In this document: positions 55,959 to 64,000 of the stretch, in pieces
Position numbering within the stretch: position 1 is the first letter of the stretch
Layout: the number at the start of each line of letters is the position of its first letter
Assembly: GCF_035918235.1 (NCBI RefSeq)
Contig: NZ_CP109486.1
Span: 372,001 to 436,000 of the forward strand
Source of the DNA: Streptomyces sp. NBC_01445
Lineage (GTDB): Bacteria; Actinomycetota; Actinomycetes; Streptomycetales; Streptomycetaceae
DNA: 64,000 nt
Direction: 5' to 3'
Program-made: the position numbers and the translations under genes
Notes under the pieces: model-generated
The model's input: the letters and a program-made list of their open reading frames with translations, nothing else
Told to the model about the DNA's origin: nothing
Databases searched by the model: none

Positions 55959-56981
55959 TCAGACCGACGAGCGTTCGAGCAGCGGGCAGTCGATCGTCAC
56001 CTGATGGGCGTCGAGCGGCTGGCCCGCTGCGAGAGCGGCGAGCATGTCGATGCCCTTGGTGCCCATGGCCTCGAAGGGCAGGGCGAGCGTCGTCAGTTTC
56101 GGCCGCAGATAGGCGGCGATGAGTTCCTGATTGTCGAACCCCACCACGGCCACGTCGTGCGGGATGCGCAGCCCACGTTCCTTGATCGCGTCGTACGCGC
56201 CCATCGCCATCCGGTCGTTTCCGCAGAACAGCGCGGTCGGCCGGTCGCCGGCCGGGCGGTCCAGCAGTTCGCAGGCGGCGGTATAGGCGCTGTCGGCGGT
56301 CGCCCAGCCGGGGACGACGAGGGAGGGGTCGGGGGTGATCCCGGCCTCGCGCAGGGCACGTTCGTATCCATCGCGCCTGCCGATGGCGGCCGGGATCGCC
56401 GGGTCGAGGTTGATGAACCCGATGCGGGTGTGACCGGCGTCCAGGAGCCGGCGGGTCGCCTTGTATCCGCCCGACACCTCGTCGGGCAGGATGCATGGCA
56501 GCTCGCCTTCCGCGTCGTAGCAGTTGACGAGCACCGTCGGGACCTCCCGGGCGGCTTTGGGGAGCGTGACGGCCCGGTGCCAGGTCGTGGCGTACAGCAG
56601 CCCTTCCACCCGGTGCTCCAGCATCTGGTCGAGCGCGGCAGCCTCCTGGGCGGGGTCGCCCTCGCTCGCGGCGATCAGCAGGAACCTCCGGTCACCCCAG
56701 GCGCGGCTCTGTGCGCCCGTGATCACCTCGCCCGCGAACGGGCCGGTCACGATCTCGGTGATCAGCCCGAACCACCCGCTGCGGTTCGCGGCCAGCGCCC
56801 GCGCCCCGGCGTTCGGCCGGTAGCCGAGCTCGTCGATCGCCTCCAGGATCCGCCGACGGGTCTCCTCGGGGATGGCGGCACCGGGCTTGTCGTTGAGGAC
56901 GAAGGAGACCGTGGTCCGCGAGACACCCGCGTGGCGGGCCACATCACTCATGGTCACGCGATGCGTCCTGTTCGTGGCCAC
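55959..56981 (-). CDS. LacI-family regulator leading the oligosaccharide transporter operon
   Basis: 340 residues from GTG 56981 (an in-frame ATG at 56951 is less likely because the GTG has a GGGACTGGA-like site). Helix-turn-helix VTMSDVARHAGVSRTTVSFV, hinge NAGARALAANRSG, effector-binding domain with IGFINLDPAIPAAIGRRDGY. It is the first gene of the operon, with a perfect palindrome upstream, suggesting autoregulation of the whole unit. Confidence 0.92.
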   Translation of the reverse strand: MATNRTHRVTMSDVARHAGVSRTTVSFVLNDKPGAAIPEETRRRILEAIDELGYRPNAGARALAANRSGWFGLITEIVTGPFAGEVITGAQSRAWGDRRFLLIAASEGDPAQEAAALDQMLEHRVEGLLYATTWHRAVTLPKAAREVPTVLVNCYDAEGELPCILPDEVSGGYKATRRLLDAGHTRIGFINLDPAIPAAIGRRDGYERALREAGITPDPSLVVPGWATADSAYTAACELLDRPAGDRPTALFCGNDRMAMGAYDAIKERGLRIPHDVAVVGFDNQELIAAYLRPKLTTLALPFEAMGTKGIDMLAALAAGQPLDAHQVTIDCPLLERSSV

Positions 56982-57002
56982 TTCCAGTCCCTTTCGGCCA
57001 GC

Positions 57003-57074
57003 CGGAGGCGAGACAACGCCTCCGGTTTCGCGCTTTAATAACGCGCGTTACTTCCTTGTGGCAGGGAAGTTACG
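57003..57074. promoter_or_regulatory. Operator and hairpin region between lacI and pfkB relic
   Basis: TAACGCGCGTTA at 57040-57051 is a perfect 12-bp palindrome, a typical LacI-family site with a CG centre. It overlaps a wider imperfect dyad (CGTTACTTCC against GGGAAGTTACG, 57047-57074). CCGGAGGCG-AGACAA-CGCCTCCGG at 57003-57026 is a perfect 9-bp hairpin in the leader of lacI, 22 bp before its GTG. Confidence 0.7.
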
Positions 57075-57228
57075 TCCGCCTTGAGCGGCATGTCAATACC
57101 TGTGCAAGGGCTGCATCAGGCCACCAGCCCGGCGCCGTTCCCCGGTACGGACGCGGGACGACCCGCCCCGGCCGGAGCCACTTGAAGGCGGCAGCCCGCA
57201 CCCTTCTTGAGAGAGGCAGACAGCGACC

Positions 57229-57983
57229 ATGGCCCGACCCGAGTTCCCCAGCAGCGTCACCGTCCTCGGTGAGTGCGTCGCCGACGCCTTCACCGACCCC
57301 GGCCAGTCCGGCCCCAGCGAACTCACGCTGCGCGCCCTGCCCGGCGGCGGACCCGCCAACACCGCCGTCGCGCTCGCCCGGCTCGGCACCCCCACCCGAT
57401 TCCTCGGACACTTCTCCCACGACGTCTTCGGCACCCTCTTCCGCGCCCGCCTCAGCGCTCCCGGCGTCGACCTGACCAGAAGCGTGACCGCCGCCGCCCA
57501 GCCGAGCACCCTCGCCGTCGCCGACCTCGACGAGTCCGGCCAGGCCACGTACACCTTCTACGCAGACAACGCGGCCGACTGCAGTGGACCGACGAAGAAC
57601 TCGCCGCCACCCAGCAGGACGAGGCGGCCTGCCTGCACACCGGCTCCCTGGCACTCATACGTCAATCAGGCGGCAGCCGCATCGAGGACCACCTCGCCAG
57701 GGCGCGCGAGCACGTCACCGTGTCCATCGACCCCAACGTCCGGCCCCTGCTCGTACCGCCCTCCGTCTACCGCGAACGGCTCCCGCGCTGGTGTGCCCTC
57801 GCCGACATCCTTCGCCTCAGCGAGGACGACCTCGCGCTGCTCTTGCTCGGCGTCAGTCCCGAGGAGGCGTGCGACACCTGGCACGCCGCCGGCGCGCGCC
57901 TCATCGTTATCACCTTGGGCGGGCGGGGCGCCCTCGCCTCCCTCGACGGTCTCCGCGCCGCCGTCCCGGCACCGGCCGTGGAC
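57229..57983 (+). pseudogene. Second PfkB sugar kinase, frameshifted and truncated
   Basis: Closely related to the intact PfkB at 41970-42923. The start and GGGPANTAVALARLGTPTRF are intact. At about 57581 one G is missing from the Trp codon of NAADWQWTDEEL, moving the remainder into the next frame, where it continues normally (NVRPLLVPPSVYRERLPRWC, GARLIVITLGGRGALASLDG). It ends at PAPAVDE, just before the expected catalytic DTVGAGDSF, where IS3 sequence begins. Both lesions abolish function. It diverges from lacI across the operator region. Confidence 0.9.
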
Positions 57984-57984
57984 G

Positions 57985-58301
57985 AATCTGAGGAGTACAA
58001 CTCTGAGGCGTTCAGGCAGCTTTGTGGCAGATGGGGCGTGGTGCAGTCGATGGGGCGTGTCGGGTCCGCCCTGGACAACGCCGCCGCGGAGTCGTTCCAC
58101 TCGACCCTCAAGGTCGAGTACGTCCACCGGCACCGCGTCGCCACCCGCGCCGAGGCGAGACTGAAGTCCGCTACCTGGATCGCGGACTTCTACAACACCA
58201 AACGACGCCACAGCGCGGCCGGCGGGCGGCCACCCGTCGAGGTCGAACGGGTCATCCAACAAGCGCGAGCTCGGACCGATCAACAAGACCGGGCCGCGTA
58301 A
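57985..58301 (+). pseudogene. IS3-family transposase (OrfB) C-terminal fragment
   Basis: In frame with the pfkB relic: EEYNSEAFRQLCGRWGVVQS, then GSALDNAAAESFHSTLKVEY with the catalytic glutamate of the DDE triad, and DFYNTKRRHSAAGGRPPVE near the end. The first part of OrfB and OrfA are absent. Confidence 0.85.
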
Positions 58302-58436
58302 CCAACGTCTCTACGAAACCAGGGGATTGACGTGTGCCCAGGTCTTGCGACGTGAGCGGGCTCGGGGTGCGCGTAGCGCGCGACCGGTGCTTGAAGTGCT
58401 CTCCTCCCTTCGCAAGCTCAGGAAGGAGATTCCTGC

Positions 58437-59757
58437 CTACCTTGCGGCAGCGGGCTTGACGCCACGGGTGCGCCTGACGACTGCCCTCCCGGCAGCCGGG
58501 ATCGTCACGAGGCCGATCCGGTACAGGTGCAAGACGTTCCGGGCCGCGTTCCAGTCGGCATTCGCCGACCATCCGCAGTCCGGGTTCTTGCATACGAACG
58601 TGGCCTGGTCTTCCCGGCTGCCGGGCGTGATGAAACCGCACGCGGAGCAGCGCAGGGAGGTGTTCGGGGCGGGAACCTTGACCAGGGTGCCGCCGTTGCG
58701 GGCAGTTTTGTACGTCAGCATCGTCACGGTGCGACCCCACGCCTCCTGGCTGATGGAACGGTTCAGACCGGACTTCTGCGCGACGTTCCTCCCCGGGTTC
58801 TCGATGGTTTCCCTTGGCGGACTTGACCATGTTCGTGATCTGCAACTGCTCCACCACGACCGTGCCGTACTGCTTGGCGATGGCGGTGGTGGTCTTGTGC
58901 TGCCAGTCAGTGGCTCGGCGCGTGGCTCTTGCGCGGAGCTGCTTGATCTGGTCGTAGGTGGCGTGCAGCCGGTTGGAGCTGCGCTCTTTCGGCTTGCGGA
59001 AGCTCTTGCGGTGCGCGGCCCGCTGTTCCAGGCGAAGCAGTCTGGCCTTCTCATCCGGGTTCAGCCACTTGTCCCGGTCGGCGGTGCCGTCCGGGAGTCG
59101 GGGCGGCCGGTCGTGGTCCTGGTGGCTGCCGTCGGACAGCGCAAGGGGCAGGTTCACCCCGGCGTCGATACCGACCTCGGGACCCTGGTGGGGCTCCGGC
59201 TTGGGCTCAAGGGTCTGGATACGGAAGGCGATGTGCCAGCCGAGTCCGTCTTTGACCAGCCGTGCCCCGGTGATCCGGTTCTCCTTGTTGGCGTGCTTGC
59301 CGACGGGGAGGTCCTTGGTCCAGCGGAAGCGGACGCGGCCCACCTTGGGGATGTTGACCAGGCCCCACCGTCGGTGTACTCGCTTGATCTGCAAGTCCCG
59401 GCCCTGCGGGATGTCCACCGACAATGCCGTGCGGAAGCGGGCCTTGAAGTTCGGCTCGTCCGCACGCCCGTCCCAGCAGTTCCGCCACGCCTGGAAATAC
59501 GTCTTGAGTACCGCCTGCGCGGCCTGCGCGGGCAGCACCGCGTACCAGTCGATCTCCTTGCGGGCCTGCCGCAACGCCTGATCCATGCGCGTCAGAGCGC
59601 GCTGACACTTCGGCGTCATCCGCCACAGGTCGTGGAGCTGATTCCACATCGCGCGTGCCGCGTGCGCCTGGTCATCCATGAGCCGGACCTGTGCAGGCGT
59701 CAGCGCCAGCCGGGCGCGATGCCCCAACTGCCGCTTCTCCCACACGAGTTCGCCCAT
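58437..59757 (-). pseudogene. tnpB: TnpB nuclease of the IS605-type element, one frameshift
   Basis: From ATG 59757 the frame gives a TnpB N-terminus, VGIDAGVNLPLALSD (first RuvC aspartate) and TVVVEQLQITNMVKS (glutamate). At about 58805 the frame changes once, and the next frame completes the protein: RSISQEAWGRTVTMLTYKTA, zinc-finger cysteines CSACG and CKNPDCG, and SANADWNAARNVL (last aspartate). Apart from the one indel all key residues are present, so decay is recent. Confidence 0.88.
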
Positions 59758-59783
59758 GACAATCACCCTACTACAGTTGGCTT

Positions 59784-60215
59784 ATGTCACCACGATGGAA
59801 CCCGAATCCTGACGTACGCACCGGCCGTCACGTCGTCTATAACCTTCACGTCCACTTGGTATTCGTCACCAAGTATCGGCGTAAGGCATTCACCGACGCC
59901 ATGCTGACGCGCACCGAGGAGATCATGCGCGACGTCTGCACCGACTTCGAGGCCGAACTCAAGCAGTTCAACGGCGAGCAGGACCATGTGCATCTGCTCG
60001 TGCACTACCCGCCCAAGGTCCAGCTCTCCAAACTGGTCAACTCCCTCAAGGGCGTCAGCTCCCGCAGGCTTCGCCAGGAATACGACAGCCACGTCCGCCG
60101 CTACCTGTGGGGCGGACACTTCTGGTCCGGCTCCTACTTCGCCGGATCCTGCGGCGGCGCACCGCTGACCGTCGTCAAGCAGTACATCGAAAACCAGCAG
60201 CGCCCCACCGGCTGA
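59784..60215 (+). CDS. tnpA: Y1 (HUH) transposase TnpA of IS200/IS605 type
   Basis: 143 residues. The HUH histidines are in EQDHVHLLVHYPP, and the catalytic tyrosine is in LTVVKQYIENQQRP. The start (HVVYNLHVHLVFVTKYRRKA) is typical. It acts on single-stranded DNA at the hairpin ends of its element, and could in principle also act on related ends elsewhere. The frame is intact. Confidence 0.93.
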   Translation: MSPRWNPNPDVRTGRHVVYNLHVHLVFVTKYRRKAFTDAMLTRTEEIMRDVCTDFEAELKQFNGEQDHVHLLVHYPPKVQLSKLVNSLKGVSSRRLRQEYDSHVRRYLWGGHFWSGSYFAGSCGGAPLTVVKQYIENQQRPTG

Positions 60216-60312
60216 GGACAACACTGCGGACCCGTGCGAACCGCGCGGGTCAGAGCAGCCCTGAGATGGCCTTCACCCCCGCCGTAAACGACGGAGCACT
60301 GGCCAAGATCAA

Positions 60313-60732
60313 AGGTAGATAGGCAGCGCAGTCCCACGGCCTGGCCTGCGACGCGGCATGACGTCAGGCCCGCTTGGACCGCTGTCCCGCCGAGATGTAC
60401 AGGCCTCCTCGATCGGAACCCCCACCCACGGTCGCCCGGGACGCCGGCTGCAAGGTCGCCGTGGGCTCACTCCGATGTCCCGGGCGACCTCGGTCGCCGT
60501 CTTCAAATGCCGCCAATCACGCAGCGGCCGAGGTGCTCGACGAACGACCCGCAAAACCGCGGGTCGACTTCAGCGACACCGAACCCGGGACCAACGACGA
60601 GGCGGGCGTGGGGGATGCGGTTTCCTTTCAAGGATGAGGTGCTTGGGAAGGCAACTGCGTGACGTGACACCGCGAGGCCGTATATGCGGCGGCTTCGCGG
60701 TGTTCGCAGGGAAACCCGACGGCGGGCGCTCC
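60313..60732. other. Intergenic region between the IS605-type element and the GH39-like gene
   Basis: A minus-strand frame near 60440-60554 reads RPLRDWRHLKTATEVARDIG, which is coding-like but has no start or known family, so it is probably a relic. The rest is the 3' side of the glycosidase operon with a terminator hairpin. Confidence 0.35.
60667..60703 (-). terminator. Hairpin terminator downstream of the GH39-like gene
   Basis: ACACCGCGA at 60667-60675 pairs perfectly with TCGCGGTGT at 60695-60703. Inside, GCCG and CGGC extend the stem with a small bulge. It lies 30 bp after the glycosidase stop codon. Confidence 0.7.
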
Positions 60733-62370
60733 TCACGCCGCCTGCCTCACCGACATCACCGCCCACGGCGAGAGGTCGACATTGATCTCGAGCACGCCAT
60801 GGTCGGGCACAGTCAGCGTGAAAGTGCGGAGTGAGTCAGCGACAGCTCTCAAGTAATTGCTGTCCGCCCGGGACAAATTGACGGGGGATCCGAGCTGGTG
60901 CCAAGCTTCGGCGACGTTCCCGTGCTCCCAGTCCATGATCTCGACGAGGAACGTGGCCCCCGGCTTGAGTCCACTGATCGAGTGGCGGATCCTTCGGTTC
61001 GGCCCCATCCCGGCCAGCGCACGCGTCGCTGGATACGAGTTCGCCGAGCCGACAGCCCTCATGGCCATCTCATCGGGGTAGTTGAAGAACAGCGCTGACA
61101 CAGCCGATGTCTGGCTGTCCCGGGTCACGACGCCGTCGGACGTCGCGAGGAGTAGCCGGTCACCCAGCCGTTGCAGCATCGTGAACGCGTGAAAAGTGGG
61201 TTTGTGAATGCCGGCCTCGTTCACAAGGCCGAACCCGCCGTGAAACGGCCCCAGCCCGGCGCCCCCCTCCTCGAACACGTCCGTGAAGGCCCAATAGGCG
61301 ATCGAGTCGGCGAGGGTGGCGCATTTCAGGTACGTGCGGGTGATGAACGTGGCCGCGAACAGTGTGTCATGGATGAAATCGCGGGCAGATGGCGAGGTCG
61401 ACCACTCCGTGATATGGATCTCCGCGTTCGGATAGGCGCTGTTCGCCACCAGATTACGGAGAAGGACCAGGTCGTCGAGTGTCGCGTCGACGTATCGGGC
61501 GATGTGGACTCCCTGACCGTCGGCGCCGTACGCGAAGTCGGTCGGGTACAGGTGAGTCGAGATGAAGTCGACTGGGAGTTTGCGCTTCGCGCACCAGTCG
61601 ATGAAGTCTTCGATCCACACCGGGCGCCAGTCGAGCGCGTCCACGTCGGACGCGCTGGCCGTCTCGTACATCGCAGAGCGGTCCTCGACTTCGCCCTTGT
61701 AGCGGTCGTCGGGCACGAAGACGCTCGTTGAGGGCCCGCCCACCTTCAATTCGGGATCGATCTTCTTGATCGCCGTCACAGTGTGTTCGTAAAGTTCGAA
61801 GTATTCCGTCTTCGTTCCCGTCCAAAAATGCGGAACCAGGTTCGGTTCGTTCCACACCTCGAATCGCCATTCGCGCACCTCCGCGAGACCGTACCGATCG
61901 ATCCAATGTTCGACCGAACGCGTCACCAGCTCAACCCAGCGCGCCACGTCCTTGGGCGGGCTGCAGTGAGCACCCCACCAAAACACTGTCTCGTGTGCCG
62001 TCGCCAACTCGCGTGGCATGAATCCCAGTTCAACGAAGGGACGGGCGCCGGATTCCAGGATAAAGTCGAACACCTTGTCGATGTAGCTGAAGGTGTACAT
62101 CGGGGAGGGGAGGGGCGTGTTCGGGCCGAACCCGTGACCATAGCTCTCCCGGTACACGAACATGTCGTCGTGAAAGATGCCGTGGAAGCGGATGTAACGA
62201 AATCCGCAGGCATCGACAACCTCGCCGAACTGCTGTTGCCAGTCTGCGCGTAGTGCTTCATTCGCTCGTCCGGCGCCGACGCACTCCGCCCAGATATGCG
62301 GCAGCGCGCTCTCGTCGCGCAGTTCGCCGTCGACCCGGAACCGAGGTTCGCTCAGGGCATCGTTTGTCAT
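60733..62370 (-). CDS. GH39-like glycoside hydrolase (beta-xylosidase type)
   Basis: 545 residues. A TIM barrel with the acid/base glutamate in EWRFEVWNEPNLVPHFWTG and the nucleophile in AEIHITEWSTSPSARDFIHD, the two signature positions of GH39. The opening FRYIRFHGIFHDDMFVYRES and GARPFVELGFMPRELA also fit. A C-terminal beta-domain follows. No signal peptide, so the substrate is probably an imported oligosaccharide. It lies 145 bp downstream of two CUT1 permease genes in the same direction. Beta-xylosidase is the commonest activity, but others occur in the family. Confidence 0.9.
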   Translation of the reverse strand: MTNDALSEPRFRVDGELRDESALPHIWAECVGAGRANEALRADWQQQFGEVVDACGFRYIRFHGIFHDDMFVYRESYGHGFGPNTPLPSPMYTFSYIDKVFDFILESGARPFVELGFMPRELATAHETVFWWGAHCSPPKDVARWVELVTRSVEHWIDRYGLAEVREWRFEVWNEPNLVPHFWTGTKTEYFELYEHTVTAIKKIDPELKVGGPSTSVFVPDDRYKGEVEDRSAMYETASASDVDALDWRPVWIEDFIDWCAKRKLPVDFISTHLYPTDFAYGADGQGVHIARYVDATLDDLVLLRNLVANSAYPNAEIHITEWSTSPSARDFIHDTLFAATFITRTYLKCATLADSIAYWAFTDVFEEGGAGLGPFHGGFGLVNEAGIHKPTFHAFTMLQRLGDRLLLATSDGVVTRDSQTSAVSALFFNYPDEMAMRAVGSANSYPATRALAGMGPNRRIRHSISGLKPGATFLVEIMDWEHGNVAEAWHQLGSPVNLSRADSNYLRAVADSLRTFTLTVPDHGVLEINVDLSPWAVMSVRQAA

Positions 62371-62515
62371 GGTCTCATTTCTTCGCAGAGTCGTTTGTGG
62401 AAGAGGCCGACTTCGCCGCGGTGCCGGTGTCCGCGCCAGTCTGAACACCCGGTCGCGCGCGACCGGCTTGTCAATCCCGGTCCGAGGTCGACATGGGGCT
62501 GTTGAGGCGTCACCC

Positions 62516-63469
62516 CTAGCCCTTGACGGCGCCGAGCGACACGCCTGACTGCCAATACCGCTGCAGGCTGAGGAACGCGATGATCAGCGGCACGATTGTC
62601 AGCAGCGCGGCTGTGATCACGAGACTCTGGATGAGAGCGCCGTTCCCCGCGGTCGATCCCAACTTGTTCCATTGACTGAGTCCGATGGTCAGTGGATACC
62701 AGTTGGGATCCTTGAGCATGATCAACGGAAGGAAGTAGTTGTTCCAGATGGATACGAACGAGAAGAGCAGGACCGTCACGCTTGCCGGTGCAAGCATCGG
62801 CAGCGCAATCTGAATGAAGGTCCTGAACTCGCCGGCACCGTCGACCTTTGCGGCATCGAGCAGGTCGGTCGGCACGGCTTCGGCCGTGAACACCCACATC
62901 AGGTACAACCCGAAGGGGTTGATGAAACTCGGTATGAGAACGGCCCACGGGGTGTTGGTGAGGCCGAAATGCGCGAACAGCAAGAACTGGGGGATCGCCA
63001 GGGCGATGCCCGGCACCGCGATCGATCCCAGGATGACGAAAAGGAGCACGCGCTTCCCGCTGAAGTGGAGCTTCGCCAGGGCGTATCCGCCGAGGGCCGC
63101 CAGAAACGTTGACACGGCCGCGCCCACGACGACGTAGAGGACGGTGTTGAGCAGCCACCGGGTGAAGATCCCGTCCTGGAATCTGAACACCTCGACGATG
63201 TTGTCCCACAGGGCGAACTTGTGACCGGGCGCAAGCCCGAACGAGGATACGAAGTCGGCCTGTGACTTGGTTGCGTTGATGACCAGCCATACGAGCGGCA
63301 ACAGGCAGTACAGGGCAGACAACCCTGTCATGGCAGTAAGCGTCACGCTCTTCTTGGGGTTCTCCACGGTGTAGAGGCGACGGCGCTTGCGGGAATGACG
63401 AATCGATGTGCCTGAGGTCGCGACGTAGGCTTCCCCGGATTCAGCGCGTGTGCTAGTGCTCGAAGGCAT
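62516..63469 (-). CDS. Sugar ABC transporter permease (MalG/CUT1 type)
   Basis: 317 residues. A basic N-terminus, then six membrane helices and the EAA loop (EAVPTDLLDAAKVDGAGEFR, then TFIQIALPMLAP) characteristic of carbohydrate CUT1 inner permeases. Its start overlaps the end of the upstream permease gene by 17 bp. It delivers oligosaccharide for the downstream GH39-like enzyme. No ATPase gene is in the operon here; many Streptomyces CUT1 systems share MsiK. Confidence 0.92.
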   Translation of the reverse strand: MPSSTSTRAESGEAYVATSGTSIRHSRKRRRLYTVENPKKSVTLTAMTGLSALYCLLPLVWLVINATKSQADFVSSFGLAPGHKFALWDNIVEVFRFQDGIFTRWLLNTVLYVVVGAAVSTFLAALGGYALAKLHFSGKRVLLFVILGSIAVPGIALAIPQFLLFAHFGLTNTPWAVLIPSFINPFGLYLMWVFTAEAVPTDLLDAAKVDGAGEFRTFIQIALPMLAPASVTVLLFSFVSIWNNYFLPLIMLKDPNWYPLTIGLSQWNKLGSTAGNGALIQSLVITAALLTIVPLIIAFLSLQRYWQSGVSLGAVKG

Positions 63470-64000
63470 TCCTCAAACCCCTGATTTGGACGGCGTAGGC
63501 GACCGCGATCGTGATCGCAGCCATGACGAGCGCGAGGGCTGCCGCGTAGCCTTGCTGAGATCCGGTGAAGGCCAGGTTGTACGCGTACAGGTTGGGCGTG
63601 TAGTGGGTGGTGATGCCGCTGTTGGCCACCATCGATGGCAGGATCTGCGGCTCGTTGAAAATCTGGAAAGTGCCGATGATCGAGAAGATGATCGAGATGA
63701 CCAGGGACCTTCGCAGTGCCGGTAGCTTGATTCTGCGGACCACTTGAAATTCGTTCGCCCCGTCGAGGGCCGCAGCCTCGTACAACTCACGCGGGACGGC
63801 CTTGAGCACGGCGTAAAAGATGAGCATGTTGAAGCCGGTGAACGCCCAGGTCACCATCATTCCGATGGAGATGAGCGTGGTACTGGGGTCGAAGGGGTTG
63901 AGATCCGTACCCAGAGCCTCATTGAGGCTGCCGAACAGGCCATATTTGACGCCCAACATGAATCCCCACATGAGAGCCGACACGACCGCCGGCACCGCAT
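63453..64000 (-). CDS. Sugar ABC transporter permease (MalF/CUT1 type), partial
   Basis: The C-terminal ~182 residues of a CUT1 permease, open to the end of the window. The EAA loop (ELYEAAALDGANEFQVVRRI, then KLPALRRSLV) and the last helices are visible. It pairs with the MalG-type gene it overlaps. The start, and presumably the binding-protein gene, lie beyond base 64000. Confidence 0.9.
   Translation of the reverse strand, partial: AVPAVVSALMWGFMLGVKYGLFGSLNEALGTDLNPFDPSTTLISIGMMVTWAFTGFNMLIFYAVLKAVPRELYEAAALDGANEFQVVRRIKLPALRRSLVISIIFSIIGTFQIFNEPQILPSMVANSGITTHYTPNLYAYNLAFTGSQQGYAAALALVMAAITIAVAYAVQIRGLRNAFEH

Larger units (their letters stand above)
58391..60307. mobile_element. IS200/IS605-type element with divergent tnpA and tnpB
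   Basis: The intact Y1 transposase gene (plus) and a frameshifted tnpB (minus) are divergent, an IS605 layout. After the tnpB stop, read on the minus strand, a hairpin-rich stretch (AATCTCCTTCC...GAAGGGAGG) ends in CACTTCAA at 58391, the kind of right end expected. At the other side, TTGAT (minus strand, 60308-60312) precedes an imperfect hairpin around CCGTCG-TTTA-CGGCGG (60283-60298). TTGAT is a known target/TAM motif of some IS605-family elements, so I place the ends there tentatively. Confidence 0.55.

Overview
The window is high-G+C actinobacterial DNA, most likely from a Streptomyces or close relative. The evidence is G/C-rich third codon positions, GTG and TTG starts, many LacI-family regulators, a MerR/cold-shock/DEAD-box set and a typical actinobacterial extracellular fructanase. 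Paralogues, broken genes and insertion-sequence relics are unusually dense, which suggests an accessory, probably chromosome-arm, region. No rRNA, tRNA or CRISPR array was recognised.

Layout. 0-5 kb: tail of an aldo/keto reductase, a small IS-derived element with perfect 8-bp target duplications, then a sulfatase and MFS transporter divergent from a LacI regulator with paired operators. 5-9 kb: a VapBC-like toxin-antitoxin pair with its operator, gene fragments, a TetR regulator and a class II aldolase. 9-15 kb: a decaying central-carbon block (cydA relic, SDR dehydrogenase, gluconokinase, broken polyphosphate glucokinase, HAD phosphatase, broken rpiA). 15-30 kb: two direct copies of a MerR-type regulator, each with a ~0.75-kb non-coding leader and a 14-bp perfect hairpin, flank a stretch holding cspA, a DEAD-box helicase, a CBS protein and a hemolysin-III protein. 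Two near-identical TnpB elements in opposite orientation lie here, one inserted in a dead IS6 transposase. 30-38 kb: HD hydrolase, PAS-GAF-PP2C phosphatase, a quinone oxidoreductase and its pseudogene copy, cupin lipoprotein, XRE regulator and conjugation-gene debris.

38-58 kb is a fructan-utilisation island. A secreted GH32 fructanase and a PfkB sugar kinase on the minus strand diverge from a ribose-type ABC importer and its LacI regulator. Near-identical paired dyads (consensus TGTCAWCGATGACA) sit before the GH32 gene and before the binding-protein gene. Next to it, a seven-gene operon in one direction (lacI, binding protein, two permeases and two ATPases of the oligopeptide type, intracellular GH32) is tightly coupled by stop/start overlaps and has its own palindromic operator. 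A second pfkB, diverging from it, is broken by one missing base and cut off by an IS3 fragment. I infer that secreted GH32 cuts levan or inulin, the ribose-type importer brings in free fructose for PfkB, and the oligopeptide-type importer brings in fructo-oligosaccharides for the cytoplasmic GH32.

58-60 kb: an IS200/IS605-type element with an intact Y1 transposase and a frameshifted divergent tnpB. 60-64 kb: a GH39-like glycosidase downstream of two CUT1-type sugar permeases, the second running off the window.
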